Shown one piece after another: positions 7,243 to 14,765 of a stretch of DNA of 14,801 nt. The stretch is from CAYFSC01 sp964345695 (GTDB lineage: Bacteria > Bacteroidota > Rhodothermia > Rhodothermales > Salinibacteraceae), in assembly GCA_964345695.1 (NCBI GenBank), contig CAYFSC010000071.1:1-14801 (forward strand). The letters are read 5' to 3'. The notes beneath the pieces are model-generated. The model was not told where the DNA came from and ran no database searches. It was given only the letters and a program-made list of their open reading frames with translations. Each line of letters begins with the position of its first letter. Within the stretch, counting starts at the first letter, position 1. Position numbers and translations under genes: made by a program.

Positions 7243-9306
7243 GTGGCAGATTCCAACTCACAGAAGCAGAACGGCGAGCGGATGCCTGGCAGCCAGAGTC
7301 CGGGAGGTGGGCGCGGCCGGATGATTGTGTGGATCGTTCTCGCCTCGCTGTTGGCCCTATGGGCATACAGCTACTGGGGCATGGGCCCGGCGGGGGGCGA
7401 ACGCATCAGTTACAGCCAGTTTCGCCAGCAGCTGAAGAACGACAACGTGGAGCGTGTGGTCGTGGAAGGCGACCAGGTGAACGGCACCCTCAAGTCAGCC
7501 GCGACGCGGCAGACCGACAGCGGATCCGCGGAATATCAGAACTTTGTCACCTACATTCCATCTTTCGGCGATGAGGAGCTCATGACGCTCCTGGAGTCGA
7601 AGAGCGTAGAGGTAGTGACCAAGCCGAAGAGCACCTTCCCGTGGGGACTCGTCATCATGGGCCTGCTGCCTGTGGTGCTTCTTTTTGGAGTGGGCTACCT
7701 GTTCCTGCGGCGCATGCAGGCACAGGGGCAAGGCTTGTTCTCAGTCCGCAAGAGCAAGGCCAAGCTGTTCGACAAGGACGAAGAGGACACGACGTTCGAC
7801 GACGTGGCCGGCGCCGACAGTGCCAAGGAAGAGTTGGAGGAGATCATCACCTTCCTGAAGAGCCCCGAGCGCTTCGAGCGGCTGGGCGGCACCGTGCCGA
7901 GGGGCGTTCTGCTCGTCGGGCCGCCGGGCACGGGAAAGACGCTGATGGCCCGGGCCGTGGCCGGCGAGGCCGAGGTGCCGTTCTTCAGCGTCTCGGGGTC
8001 CGACTTCATGGAGATGTTCGTGGGCGTCGGGGCGTCGCGCGTCCGCGACATGTTCGAGGAGGCCAAGGAAAATGCTCCCTCCATCATCTTCATCGATGAG
8101 CTCGATTCCATTGGCCGCCAGCGCGGAGCCGGTCTCGGCGGTGGACACGACGAGCGCGAGCAGACCCTCAATCAGTTGCTCTCGGAGCTTGACGGGTTTG
8201 AGGAGAACGAGGGCGTTGTGGTGATGGCCGCGACGAACCGCCCCGACATTCTGGACCCGGCGCTGACGCGTCCGGGACGCTTCGACCGCCGGATCACGGT
8301 TCCCCTGCCGACCAAAGAAGCCCGCCACGAGATCCTCAAGATCCACGCCCGCAACAAGCCGCTCGCCGACGATGTCAACCTGGAGAACGTGGCCAGTGGC
8401 ACGCCCGGCTTCAGCGGGGCCGACCTGGAGAATCTGCTCAACGAGGCGGCCCTTCTGGCCGGTCGCCATCAGCACAACCAGGTTGAGCACAGCGACATCG
8501 AGGAGGCCCGTGACAAGGTGATGATGGGCCTGGAGCGCAAAGGACTCGTGCTGGACGACGAAGAGAAGATGCTGCTCGCTCATCACGAAGCCGGGCACGC
8601 GATCGTGGCTGCTGCCCTGACGCACGCCGATCCGATCCACAAGGTAACCATTGTGCCCCGCGGACAAGCCATGGGAGTGACGCAGCAGCTTCCGGAGAAA
8701 GACAAGTACCTGTATCGCCGCGAGTACATCCTGGACCGCCTCGCCGTCATCATGGGCGGGCGGGCCGCCGAGGAGCTGGTGTACGGCACGGCGACCTCCG
8801 GCGCCGAGAACGACCTGAAGCAGGTGCGCCAGATGGCGCGCAAGATGGTGCTCGACTGGGGCATGGGGGAGACCTTCAAGCACATCGCTCTGGGGGAAGA
8901 CCAGGGCAGCGTTTTCCTCGGCGAGGAACTGGCGAAAGGCCGCGACTACAGCGACGAGACGGCGCGTCAGGTGGACGACGAGGTGCGTAAGATTTCGGAG
9001 AACGCCTTCCAGCGCGCCATCGAGACACTCCGTGAACACCGCGACGCCTTTGAGGGACTGGCTGACCTGCTCATTGAGCGGGAGGAGGTGCCGGGCAAGG
9101 ACGTGCTCAATCTCATCGATGGCCGCGCGGAAGATTATGAGGAAGTCGCCGCGTCGAATGGCGAGCCTGCCGATAAGACCGAGGCTGCCACGCCGCCGGC
9201 GTCTGGCGACGGGGAGGCCGCGTCCGAAGACGACGCGATGCCGGACGACGCTTCGCACGATGAGGCCTCCGCTGACGAGACATCCGGCGAGCGTGACGCC
9301 GCCTGA
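7243..9306 (+). CDS. ftsH: ATP-dependent zinc metalloprotease FtsH
   Basis: Membrane-bound AAA+ protease that extracts and degrades misfolded membrane proteins and selected cytosolic regulators. From the GTG at 7243 it has 687 residues: transmembrane helix 1 (about 28-46), an extracytoplasmic domain (about 47-133), transmembrane helix 2 (about 134-155), then the AAA module. The latter has Walker A GPPGTGKT (226-233), Walker B IIFIDE (281-286) and the second region of homology with TRPGRFDRR ending near 350. The M41 protease has HEAGH at 448-452, with D524 (GAENDLK) as the likely third zinc ligand. The last 58 residues are a low-complexity Asp/Glu/Ala tail without family counterpart. The start is uncertain: TTG 7177, GTG 7243 and ATG 7282 are in frame. 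I prefer GTG because ADSNSQKQNGER reads as a natural hydrophilic N-terminus and none has a Shine-Dalgarno. The stop falls one base before the assembly gap. Confidence 0.96.
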   Translation: MADSNSQKQNGERMPGSQSPGGGRGRMIVWIVLASLLALWAYSYWGMGPAGGERISYSQFRQQLKNDNVERVVVEGDQVNGTLKSAATRQTDSGSAEYQNFVTYIPSFGDEELMTLLESKSVEVVTKPKSTFPWGLVIMGLLPVVLLFGVGYLFLRRMQAQGQGLFSVRKSKAKLFDKDEEDTTFDDVAGADSAKEELEEIITFLKSPERFERLGGTVPRGVLLVGPPGTGKTLMARAVAGEAEVPFFSVSGSDFMEMFVGVGASRVRDMFEEAKENAPSIIFIDELDSIGRQRGAGLGGGHDEREQTLNQLLSELDGFEENEGVVVMAATNRPDILDPALTRPGRFDRRITVPLPTKEARHEILKIHARNKPLADDVNLENVASGTPGFSGADLENLLNEAALLAGRHQHNQVEHSDIEEARDKVMMGLERKGLVLDDEEKMLLAHHEAGHAIVAAALTHADPIHKVTIVPRGQAMGVTQQLPEKDKYLYRREYILDRLAVIMGGRAAEELVYGTATSGAENDLKQVRQMARKMVLDWGMGETFKHIALGEDQGSVFLGEELAKGRDYSDETARQVDDEVRKISENAFQRAIETLREHRDAFEGLADLLIEREEVPGKDVLNLIDGRAEDYEEVAASNGEPADKTEAATPPASGDGEAASEDDAMPDDASHDEASADETSGERDAA

Positions 9307-9307
9307 C

Positions 9308-9407
9308 NNNNNNNNNNNNNNNNNNNNNNNNNNNNNNNNNNNNNNNNNNNNNNNNNNNNNNNNNNNNNNNNNNNNNNNNNNNNNNNNNNNNNNNNNNNNN
9401 NNNNNNN
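9308..9407. other. Assembly gap of 100 N
   Basis: Exactly 100 undetermined bases, the usual placeholder for a scaffold join of unknown length. It begins one base after the ftsH stop codon. The real distance between ftsH and msrB, and any genes between them, cannot be known from this window. Confidence 0.99.
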
Positions 9408-9424
9408 AATCCCTATCCTCCGAC

Positions 9425-9850
9425 GTGGCAAAACCAACCGACAAGGCCGAACGCCCTTCCGATCAGGAACTGCGCCAGAAACTTACAGATGAGCAGTATC
9501 ACGTAACCCAGGAGGCCGGTACCGAGCGGGCGTTCAGCGGCAGGTACTGGGATCACAAGGACGACGGCACGTATGCCTGCGTGGTGTGCGATGCGGTGCT
9601 CTTCGACTCCGAGACCAAGTTCGAGTCCGGGTCCGGCTGGCCGAGCTTCTACGATGTGGTCGACCAGGGAAACGTCGAGCTCCGGAGCGACCACAGCCTC
9701 GGCATGCGCCGCACTGAAGTCGTCTGTGCACATTGTGGCGCGCACCTTGGCCACGTCTTCGACGACGGCCCCCAGCCCACCGGGAAGCGGTACTGCATCA
9801 ACTCTGCCGCACTCGACTTTGAGGGCGAGGACGACAATCGCGAGGAGTAA
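9425..9850 (+). CDS. msrB: Peptide-methionine (R)-S-oxide reductase MsrB
   Basis: Reduces the R epimer of methionine sulfoxide in proteins back to methionine, using thioredoxin. From the GTG at 9425 the protein has 141 residues, close to the usual size. The structural zinc site is complete: C52 and C55 (CVVC) and C101 and C104 (CAHC). The catalytic cysteine is C124 in the RYCINSAAL motif, with HLGHVF (107-112) and SGWPSF (70-75) also conserved. The common resolving cysteine in the SGCGWPSF motif is a serine here (S70), and the five cysteines named are all there are, so the sulfenic acid must be resolved without an internal disulfide. The GTG is 18 bp after the assembly gap; the frame stays open into the gap, so a longer N-terminus starting in the unread bases is possible. 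It converges on the oxidoreductase gene, with 120 bp between the stops. Confidence 0.93.
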   Translation: MAKPTDKAERPSDQELRQKLTDEQYHVTQEAGTERAFSGRYWDHKDDGTYACVVCDAVLFDSETKFESGSGWPSFYDVVDQGNVELRSDHSLGMRRTEVVCAHCGAHLGHVFDDGPQPTGKRYCINSAALDFEGEDDNREE

Positions 9851-9936
9851 TTCCTACAGCAGCCATCATGGCGCCGTCCGGCGGCCGGCACCCACCGTCT
9901 GTAGCGTCGGGACGCCGGACCGACGCCGGGTGATTC

Positions 9937-9970
9937 CCACGGGCGATCCAGGACGAACGGCCGTCCGTGG
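9937..9970. terminator. Possible bidirectional terminator hairpin between msrB and the oxidoreductase
   Basis: Two nested inverted repeats sit in the convergent gap: outer CCACGG (9937-9942) with CCGTGG (9965-9970), and inner GGACG (9951-9955) with CGTCC (9962-9966). The two overlap at their 3' arms, so they are alternatives. There is no T-tract on either side, so this is a weak call. Confidence 0.22.
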
Positions 9971-11290
9971 TTACAGCGACCAGCCGTGGCGGTACTCGCG
10001 GCGCAGGTGCTGATTGGCCGCGCGCGGCGATGTCACCTCGTGGGCGTCGCCGTCGTACTCGATGGCTTCGCCGGCATGCAGCGCAACGATGCCGAGCAGG
10101 AGCGTTTCGGTGACGGGCACGGCCGTTTCGAGCGGGGACGTGAGCTCGGCCTCGCCTTTGCAGGCCTGGACCCAGTTCATCTCGTGGCTCGTGTCGATCC
10201 GGGGAAGCGACCGCGGCACCTCGCGTGCCTCGTCGCGCCGGTCGGCCGGGAAGACCTGCGGATTGTTACCATACGACTCGTGGAGCAGCACCCCGTCCTC
10301 GCCGACGTACAGCACCATGCCGATGGGGACCGTCTCGGTCTCGCGCGGGAGGTGCTTCGCAAGCGGTGGCGTGAGGCCGCCGTCGTACCAGGTGAGCTCC
10401 ACCGGCCCGTCGTCGCGGTCGAACGTGAAGTGCGTCATCGACGCATTCGGATAGCTCGCTCCGTTGAAGTCCGTTGAGCTCACCTCCACGCGCGAGGGCA
10501 GGGGCAGCTCCAGCGCCCAGATGGCGTGATCGACCAGGTGCGCGCCCATGTCGCCGAGGGCGCCCACACCATAATCGGTCCACCCGCGCCACGAAAAAGG
10601 GTGGTAGGCCGAATGGTACTGGCGGTACGGCGCGGGGCCCAGGAACAGATCCCAGGCCACGTGGTCGGGCAGATCCTCCGGCGCCTCGGGATGCTCGATG
10701 CCCTGCGGCCAGATGGGACGATTGGTCCACGCGTGCACCTCTTCGACGGTGCCGATGACACCCGCGCGGAGGAGTTCGTTGACGCGCCGCCCGCCATCAC
10801 CGGAGCGGCCCTGGTTCCCCATCTGCGCGGCGACGCCGGTTTCTTGGGCCGTCGCCAGAAGCGTGCGCGCCTCATTGACGGTTGTCGTCAGCGGCTTCTG
10901 GATGTAGACGTGCTTGTCCATCTGCATGCACGCCTGCGCCGCCACGGCGTGCGTGTGGTCGGGCGTGGCGATGATGACAGCGTCGATGTCGGAACTGTCC
11001 TCCAGCATGACGCGAAAGTCGCGGTAGCGCCGGGCCTGCGGAAACTGCTCGAAGCTCTCCTTGGCTCGTTCCCAGTCGATGTCGCAGAGAGCCACGACGT
11101 TCTCGCTCGTCACGGCCTGCAGGTTGTTCGCGCCCATGCCGCCGGCCCCGATGGCGGCAATGTTGAGCGTGTCGCTCGGCGCCTGATGGCCGGGGCCGCC
11201 CAGCACGTGGCGCGGCACGACCATGGCGCCGACGGCGGCGGTGGCGGAGGCGCGGAGGAAGTCGCGGCGAGTGGGGTCTGCGGTAGCCAT
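9971..11290 (-). CDS. Tat-exported Gfo/Idh/MocA family oxidoreductase
   Basis: The precursor has 439 residues. The N-terminus carries a twin-arginine signal: TRRDFLR (R8, R9) followed by a hydrophobic Ala/Val stretch, so the enzyme should be folded with its cofactor before export. The Rossmann nucleotide-binding loop is GAGGMG at 48-53. The catalytic lysine motif is QKP (131-133), a variant of the family's EKP that occurs in exported members. DMGAHLVDHAIW is the expected histidine-bearing segment of the C-terminal beta-sheet domain. Members use NAD(P), often tightly bound, to oxidise or interconvert sugars and polyols; the substrate cannot be told from sequence. The ATG at 11290 gives an intact Tat signal. 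It diverges from the CHY zinc-finger gene over 236 bp. An inverted repeat (11361-11379) lies about 70-90 bp upstream of its start. Confidence 0.9.
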   Translation of the reverse strand: MATADPTRRDFLRASATAAVGAMVVPRHVLGGPGHQAPSDTLNIAAIGAGGMGANNLQAVTSENVVALCDIDWERAKESFEQFPQARRYRDFRVMLEDSSDIDAVIIATPDHTHAVAAQACMQMDKHVYIQKPLTTTVNEARTLLATAQETGVAAQMGNQGRSGDGGRRVNELLRAGVIGTVEEVHAWTNRPIWPQGIEHPEAPEDLPDHVAWDLFLGPAPYRQYHSAYHPFSWRGWTDYGVGALGDMGAHLVDHAIWALELPLPSRVEVSSTDFNGASYPNASMTHFTFDRDDGPVELTWYDGGLTPPLAKHLPRETETVPIGMVLYVGEDGVLLHESYGNNPQVFPADRRDEAREVPRSLPRIDTSHEMNWVQACKGEAELTSPLETAVPVTETLLLGIVALHAGEAIEYDGDAHEVTSPRAANQHLRREYRHGWSL

Positions 11291-11360
11291 AGATCCAAAT
11301 CAGGTGGGAAAGACGATCGACCGCCCCAACCTAGCATCAGCAGGGCGAAATGAAAAGCCC

Positions 11361-11379
11361 TTCCACGTGGGTTGTGGAA
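11361..11379. promoter_or_regulatory. Inverted repeat in the oxidoreductase/CHY intergenic region
   Basis: TTCCAC (11361-11366) and GTGGAA (11374-11379) form a perfect 6-bp inverted repeat with a 7-nt spacer. Neither flanking gene ends here, so an operator is more likely than a terminator. Short enough to arise by chance. Confidence 0.25.
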
Positions 11380-11429
11380 TGATGGGTCGGCGAACCGCAA
11401 GACCGGCATGAGGCAGCGGACACGCCGAC

Positions 11430-11458
11430 TTCCGATTCCCATGACTGCGTTCTATACT
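11430..11458 (+). promoter_or_regulatory. Candidate promoter upstream of the CHY zinc-finger gene
   Basis: TATACT (11453-11458) is a near-perfect -10 element. The -35 position at 17 nt spacing holds TTCCGA (11430-11435), only 3 of 6. It would give a leader of about 62 nt to the ATG at 11527. An alternative is TTGTGC (11484-11489), 15 nt, TACGAT (11505-11510), which would give a very short leader. Confidence 0.33.
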
Positions 11459-11526
11459 GTCCTGTTGTCTCTCCGTTGCCCGTTTGTGCTCGGGATTCAT
11501 CGCTTACGATCTTATTTTCTGAACGG

Positions 11527-11907
11527 ATGGCTGGAACGGCTCGCCCTACCAATTCTGGATCGACGCGCGTCATCCACGGAACGAAAGTCTGCGGGAGGGA
11601 CGTGGGAGGGCAGACCCGGTGCGCACACTACGACGGGCCGCACGACGTCATCGCCATTCGGTTTGCGTGCTGCGACGAGTGGTACCCCTGCGCGGCCTGC
11701 CACGCCGCCTGCACCGAACACGAGGCTGCGGTTTGGCCGCAATCGGCGTGGACCACCGACGCGGTGCTGTGCGGCGTGTGCGGGCTCCGCCTGTCGATCC
11801 AGACGTACCTCCGCCGGTCCGCGGACAACCAGCATGCCTGCCCGTCCTGCGCGGCGCCGTTCAACCCCGGATGTGCACGCCACCATGATCGGTATTTTGC
11901 CGTGTGA
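11527..11907 (+). CDS. Stand-alone CHY zinc-finger protein
   Basis: The 126-residue protein is nearly all one CHY zinc-finger domain (PF05495). The name-giving Cys-His-Tyr is C32-H34-Y35 in TRCAHYDGPHD. Further likely zinc ligands are C48/C49, C55/C58/H59, H65, C82/C85 (LCGVC), C105/C108 (CPSC), and C116/H119 in the FNPGCARHH segment, with the closing RYF. In eukaryotes the domain occurs in the ubiquitin ligase RCHY1 and in the mitochondrial protein Hot13; bacterial single-domain members have no settled function, and redox or zinc handling is a guess. I chose the ATG at 11527 because residues before it are unrelated to the domain; an ATG at 11476 would add 17 residues. There is no RING or other fused domain, signal peptide or membrane segment, so it should be cytosolic. 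It is transcribed away from the oxidoreductase and toward the metalloprotease gene, 214 bp downstream. Confidence 0.88.
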   Translation: MAGTARPTNSGSTRVIHGTKVCGRDVGGQTRCAHYDGPHDVIAIRFACCDEWYPCAACHAACTEHEAAVWPQSAWTTDAVLCGVCGLRLSIQTYLRRSADNQHACPSCAAPFNPGCARHHDRYFAV

Positions 11908-11917
11908 ACCCGGTGTC

Positions 11918-11938
11918 CCGCTTTCGAGAAGAAGGCGG
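11918..11938 (+). terminator. Possible terminator hairpin after the CHY gene
   Basis: CCGCTTT (11918-11924) pairs with AAGGCGG (11932-11938), seven pairs including one G-T wobble, with a 7-nt loop. It sits 10 bp after the stop codon. No T-tract follows directly; a pyrimidine-rich stretch appears about 20 bp later. Confidence 0.32.
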
Positions 11939-11974
11939 CCGATGTGTCCCTCCAGGTTTTCCTCTTTTTCTCCA

Positions 11975-12003
11975 TTCACGATCTGTCCCGTATCTCGTAT
12001 ACT
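11975..12003 (+). promoter_or_regulatory. Candidate sigma-70-type promoter for the metalloprotease gene
   Basis: TTCACG (11975-11980), exactly 17 nt, then TATACT (11998-12003): 4 of 6 and 5 of 6 consensus matches. The predicted leader to the ATG at 12122 is about 110 nt. This is the best promoter match in the window. Confidence 0.48.
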
Positions 12004-12121
12004 GAAACCATCCCCGTCGTCCTTCCCTCCCTTGGACGGCACCGTTTCAGAGCTGGGTCGGTGGACGCGGAACTGAAGCGGGGTGCATCCCCCAGTATCC
12101 ACTCACCCATTCCGAAGTATC

Positions 12122-14716
12122 ATGCGCATTTATCCATTTCTGTGGGCTGGCCTGGTTGCGGCCCTTCTTCTTACGGGCTGCAGCGCTTCGGGCCAGATGG
12201 CCGAGTCGTCCTCGGCATCGGCCGCGCAGGAGTCGAGCACCGACGCATCGCAGAGCGACTTCGACACAGCCATTGCCAAGAGCGACACTCTCGACGGCCT
12301 CTTCACCCTCTACCGCGACACGACCGACGGCTCGCTGCACCTTGCGCTCGACGAGGCGCAACTCGGCCAGGAGTACATCTACTTCACGCATACGGTCGAC
12401 GGCGTGCTCGAAGCCGGACACTTCCGCGGCGCCTACCGCGACAACGCTGTCTTCGCCGTTCGCAGGCATTTCGACCGCATCGAGTTCGTGGAGGTGAACA
12501 CGAACTTCCACTTCAACGACGACAGCGAGCTCGCTAACGCGTCGGAGGCCAACATCAGCCCGTCTGTGCTGCACGTCGAAAAAATCGTGGCGCGCGACAC
12601 GACCGACCACCGCATCCTCATCAAGGCCGATGATCTCTTCCTCACGGAAGCGTTCCATCAGGTCGCGCCATCTCCGTTTCCCGGCCAGCCGCCGACCGCG
12701 TTCAAGCTCGGGCGGCAGAGCAAGGAAAAGACGCGCGTCAGCGCCGTACACAACTATCCGGAGAACACGGACGTGGTGGTCGATTACGTCTTCGAGAATC
12801 CGCGCCCCATCAATCCGGGAAGCGACGCCGTGACCGACGCGCGCAACGTCACGGTCACGCTGCGGCACAGCCTCATCGCCATGCCCGACAACGGCTTTGA
12901 GCCGCGCTTCGCCGATCCGCGCGTGGGCTACTTCACGCAGCAGAAGGACGACCTGACCTCTGCGAGCGCCACGCCGTACCACGATCTCATTAATCGGTGG
13001 CATCTTGTCAAGAAGAACCCGGACGCCGAAATCTCGGAACCGGTCGAGCCCATCGTGTGGTGGATCGAGAATACGACGCCGGAGCGCATCCGCCCGATCA
13101 TTCGGGAGGCCGTGCTTGCGTGGAACGAGGCCTTCGAAGCGGCCGGGTTCCGCAACGCCGTTCAGGTGAAGGTGCAGCCCGACACCGCGTCGTGGGACGC
13201 AGGCGACATCCGCTACAACGTGCTGCGGTGGACATCCTCGCCCAACCCGCCGTTCGGCGGCTACGGACCGAGCTTCGTCAATCCGCACACCGGGCAGATT
13301 CTGGGCGCCGACGTGATGCTGGAGTACGCCTTCCTCACGAACCGTGTGGCGTACAATCAGCTGTTTGAAGCCGCCGGACTGTCGTTCCTCTCGCCGGAGC
13401 CGCTGCCGGGACAACCAGCGCACACGTGTACGCTCGGCTCCTTCCTGCACACGAACACGATGTTCGGCCGCACCGCGATCAAGACGCGAGGCCCGGATGA
13501 CGAGCAAAACGGCCCCTCGGACCTCGACGGCGAGCTCACGCAGCTCATGGAGGAGTCCATCTACTACCTTGCGCTGCACGAGGTGGGCCACACGCTGGGT
13601 CTGATGCACAACATGAAGTCGTCGCAGCTGCACCCGGCCGATGTCGTCCACAACGAAACGCGGACGCGCGAGCTCGGACTCACCGGCTCGGTGATGGACT
13701 ACCCGGCGATCAACGTCGCCCCGCCAGAGACGGAGCAGGGCCAGTACTTCACGACAAAGCCGGGGCCGTACGACGTCTGGGCCGTGCAGTACGGCTACAT
13801 GGACGCCTCGGACGCCGAGCTCGACGCGCTACTCGCACGCTCGACGGAGCCAGAGCTGGCCTTCGGCAACGACGCAGACGACATGCGTTCGCCGGGCAAA
13901 GCCATCGATCCGCGCGTCATGGTCGGCGACATGTCGAGCGAAGCGCTCGACTACGCAGACGATCGCATGGCGCTCGTGCAGGACCTCATGGCCGACCTGC
14001 TGGAGAAGTACGAGGAGCCGGGACAGTCCTACGAAGAACTGCGCGACGCGTACTTCATCTTGACGGGCCAGCACGCGCAGATGGCCGCCGTTGCGTCGCG
14101 GTATGTCGGCGGCGTGTATGTCGACCGCGCATTCATCGGTCAGGAAGGCGCGACGGAACCGTACCGTCCGGTGACCCCGGAGGATCAGAAGCGCGCGATG
14201 TCGCTCCTCACAGAGCACCTGTTCGCCCCGGATGCGTTCGACGCGCCGAGCGAGCTCTATCGCCACCTGCAGCCGCAACGCCGCGGATTCAACTTCTTCG
14301 GACGCTCCGAGGACCCGAAGATCCACGCGCGCGTGCTGGCCATTCAGCAGAGCGTGCTCGCGCACCTGCTGCATCCGAACACCGTGGAGCGCATCACGAA
14401 CGCGCGCCTCTACGGCAACGCGTATCCGCTGGCCGACTACATGGGGGACCTCACGAATGCCGTCTTCGAGGCCGACGCGCGCGGCGACGTGAACACGTTC
14501 CGCCAGAACCTGCAGCTGGCCTACACGACGGCGCTGACGGGGGTCCTCAGCGAAGAGGGCAAGAAGCAGTACGACTTCGTCGCGCAGTCGGCCGCCCTCC
14601 AGAGCCTGACCCAGATCGAGGACCTGATCGGCAATGGACGCAGCGGTAACGCCGAGACGCGGGCGCACCGGGCGCACGTGCTGCACCTGATCGAGACGGC
14701 CACGTCGACGGACTGA
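12122..14716 (+). CDS. Zinc-dependent metalloprotease lipoprotein (DUF5117/DUF4953 type)
   Basis: The precursor has 864 residues. A lipoprotein signal ends in the lipobox LLTGC with acylated C20, followed by a Ser/Ala/Glu-rich linker to about residue 40. The domain around 60-250 (starting near SLHLALDEAQLGQEYIYF) matches the DUF5117 type. The catalytic part (about 300-650) resembles DUF4953 and carries the zinc motif HEVGHTLGLMH at 486-496, whose three histidines bind zinc with E487 as the catalytic base. A Met-turn-like SVMDY follows, with M525, as in metzincin proteases. Homologues of this size are frequent in Bacteroidota; their substrates are not established. It should be anchored in the envelope, probably facing the periplasm or surface. 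The ATG at 12122 is chosen because it gives the intact lipoprotein signal; an ATG at 12083 would add 13 residues in front of it. Terminator-like hairpins follow the stop. Confidence 0.9.
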   Translation: MRIYPFLWAGLVAALLLTGCSASGQMAESSSASAAQESSTDASQSDFDTAIAKSDTLDGLFTLYRDTTDGSLHLALDEAQLGQEYIYFTHTVDGVLEAGHFRGAYRDNAVFAVRRHFDRIEFVEVNTNFHFNDDSELANASEANISPSVLHVEKIVARDTTDHRILIKADDLFLTEAFHQVAPSPFPGQPPTAFKLGRQSKEKTRVSAVHNYPENTDVVVDYVFENPRPINPGSDAVTDARNVTVTLRHSLIAMPDNGFEPRFADPRVGYFTQQKDDLTSASATPYHDLINRWHLVKKNPDAEISEPVEPIVWWIENTTPERIRPIIREAVLAWNEAFEAAGFRNAVQVKVQPDTASWDAGDIRYNVLRWTSSPNPPFGGYGPSFVNPHTGQILGADVMLEYAFLTNRVAYNQLFEAAGLSFLSPEPLPGQPAHTCTLGSFLHTNTMFGRTAIKTRGPDDEQNGPSDLDGELTQLMEESIYYLALHEVGHTLGLMHNMKSSQLHPADVVHNETRTRELGLTGSVMDYPAINVAPPETEQGQYFTTKPGPYDVWAVQYGYMDASDAELDALLARSTEPELAFGNDADDMRSPGKAIDPRVMVGDMSSEALDYADDRMALVQDLMADLLEKYEEPGQSYEELRDAYFILTGQHAQMAAVASRYVGGVYVDRAFIGQEGATEPYRPVTPEDQKRAMSLLTEHLFAPDAFDAPSELYRHLQPQRRGFNFFGRSEDPKIHARVLAIQQSVLAHLLHPNTVERITNARLYGNAYPLADYMGDLTNAVFEADARGDVNTFRQNLQLAYTTALTGVLSEEGKKQYDFVAQSAALQSLTQIEDLIGNGRSGNAETRAHRAHVLHLIETATSTD

Positions 14717-14718
14717 GT

Positions 14719-14737
14719 CCGAATCCGCGGGATTCGG
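14719..14737 (+). terminator. Stem-loop directly after the metalloprotease gene
   Basis: CCGAATCC (14719-14726) and GGATTCGG (14730-14737) form a perfect 8-bp stem with a GCG loop, two bases after the TGA stop. No T-tract follows, so it may act as a 3'-end stabiliser or an attenuated terminator. Confidence 0.45.
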
Positions 14738-14765
14738 GGATGGAGGGGTGGACGTGTGCATGCGT

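Noticed and set aside
7741..9444. Minus-strand open frame opposite ftsH running through the N gap
   Set aside because: It depends on reading through undetermined bases and mirrors ftsH; no domain.
12047..13651. 534-codon minus-strand open frame opposite the metalloprotease gene
   Set aside because: Antisense shadow of a gene with clear lipobox and zinc motif; no domain in the translation.
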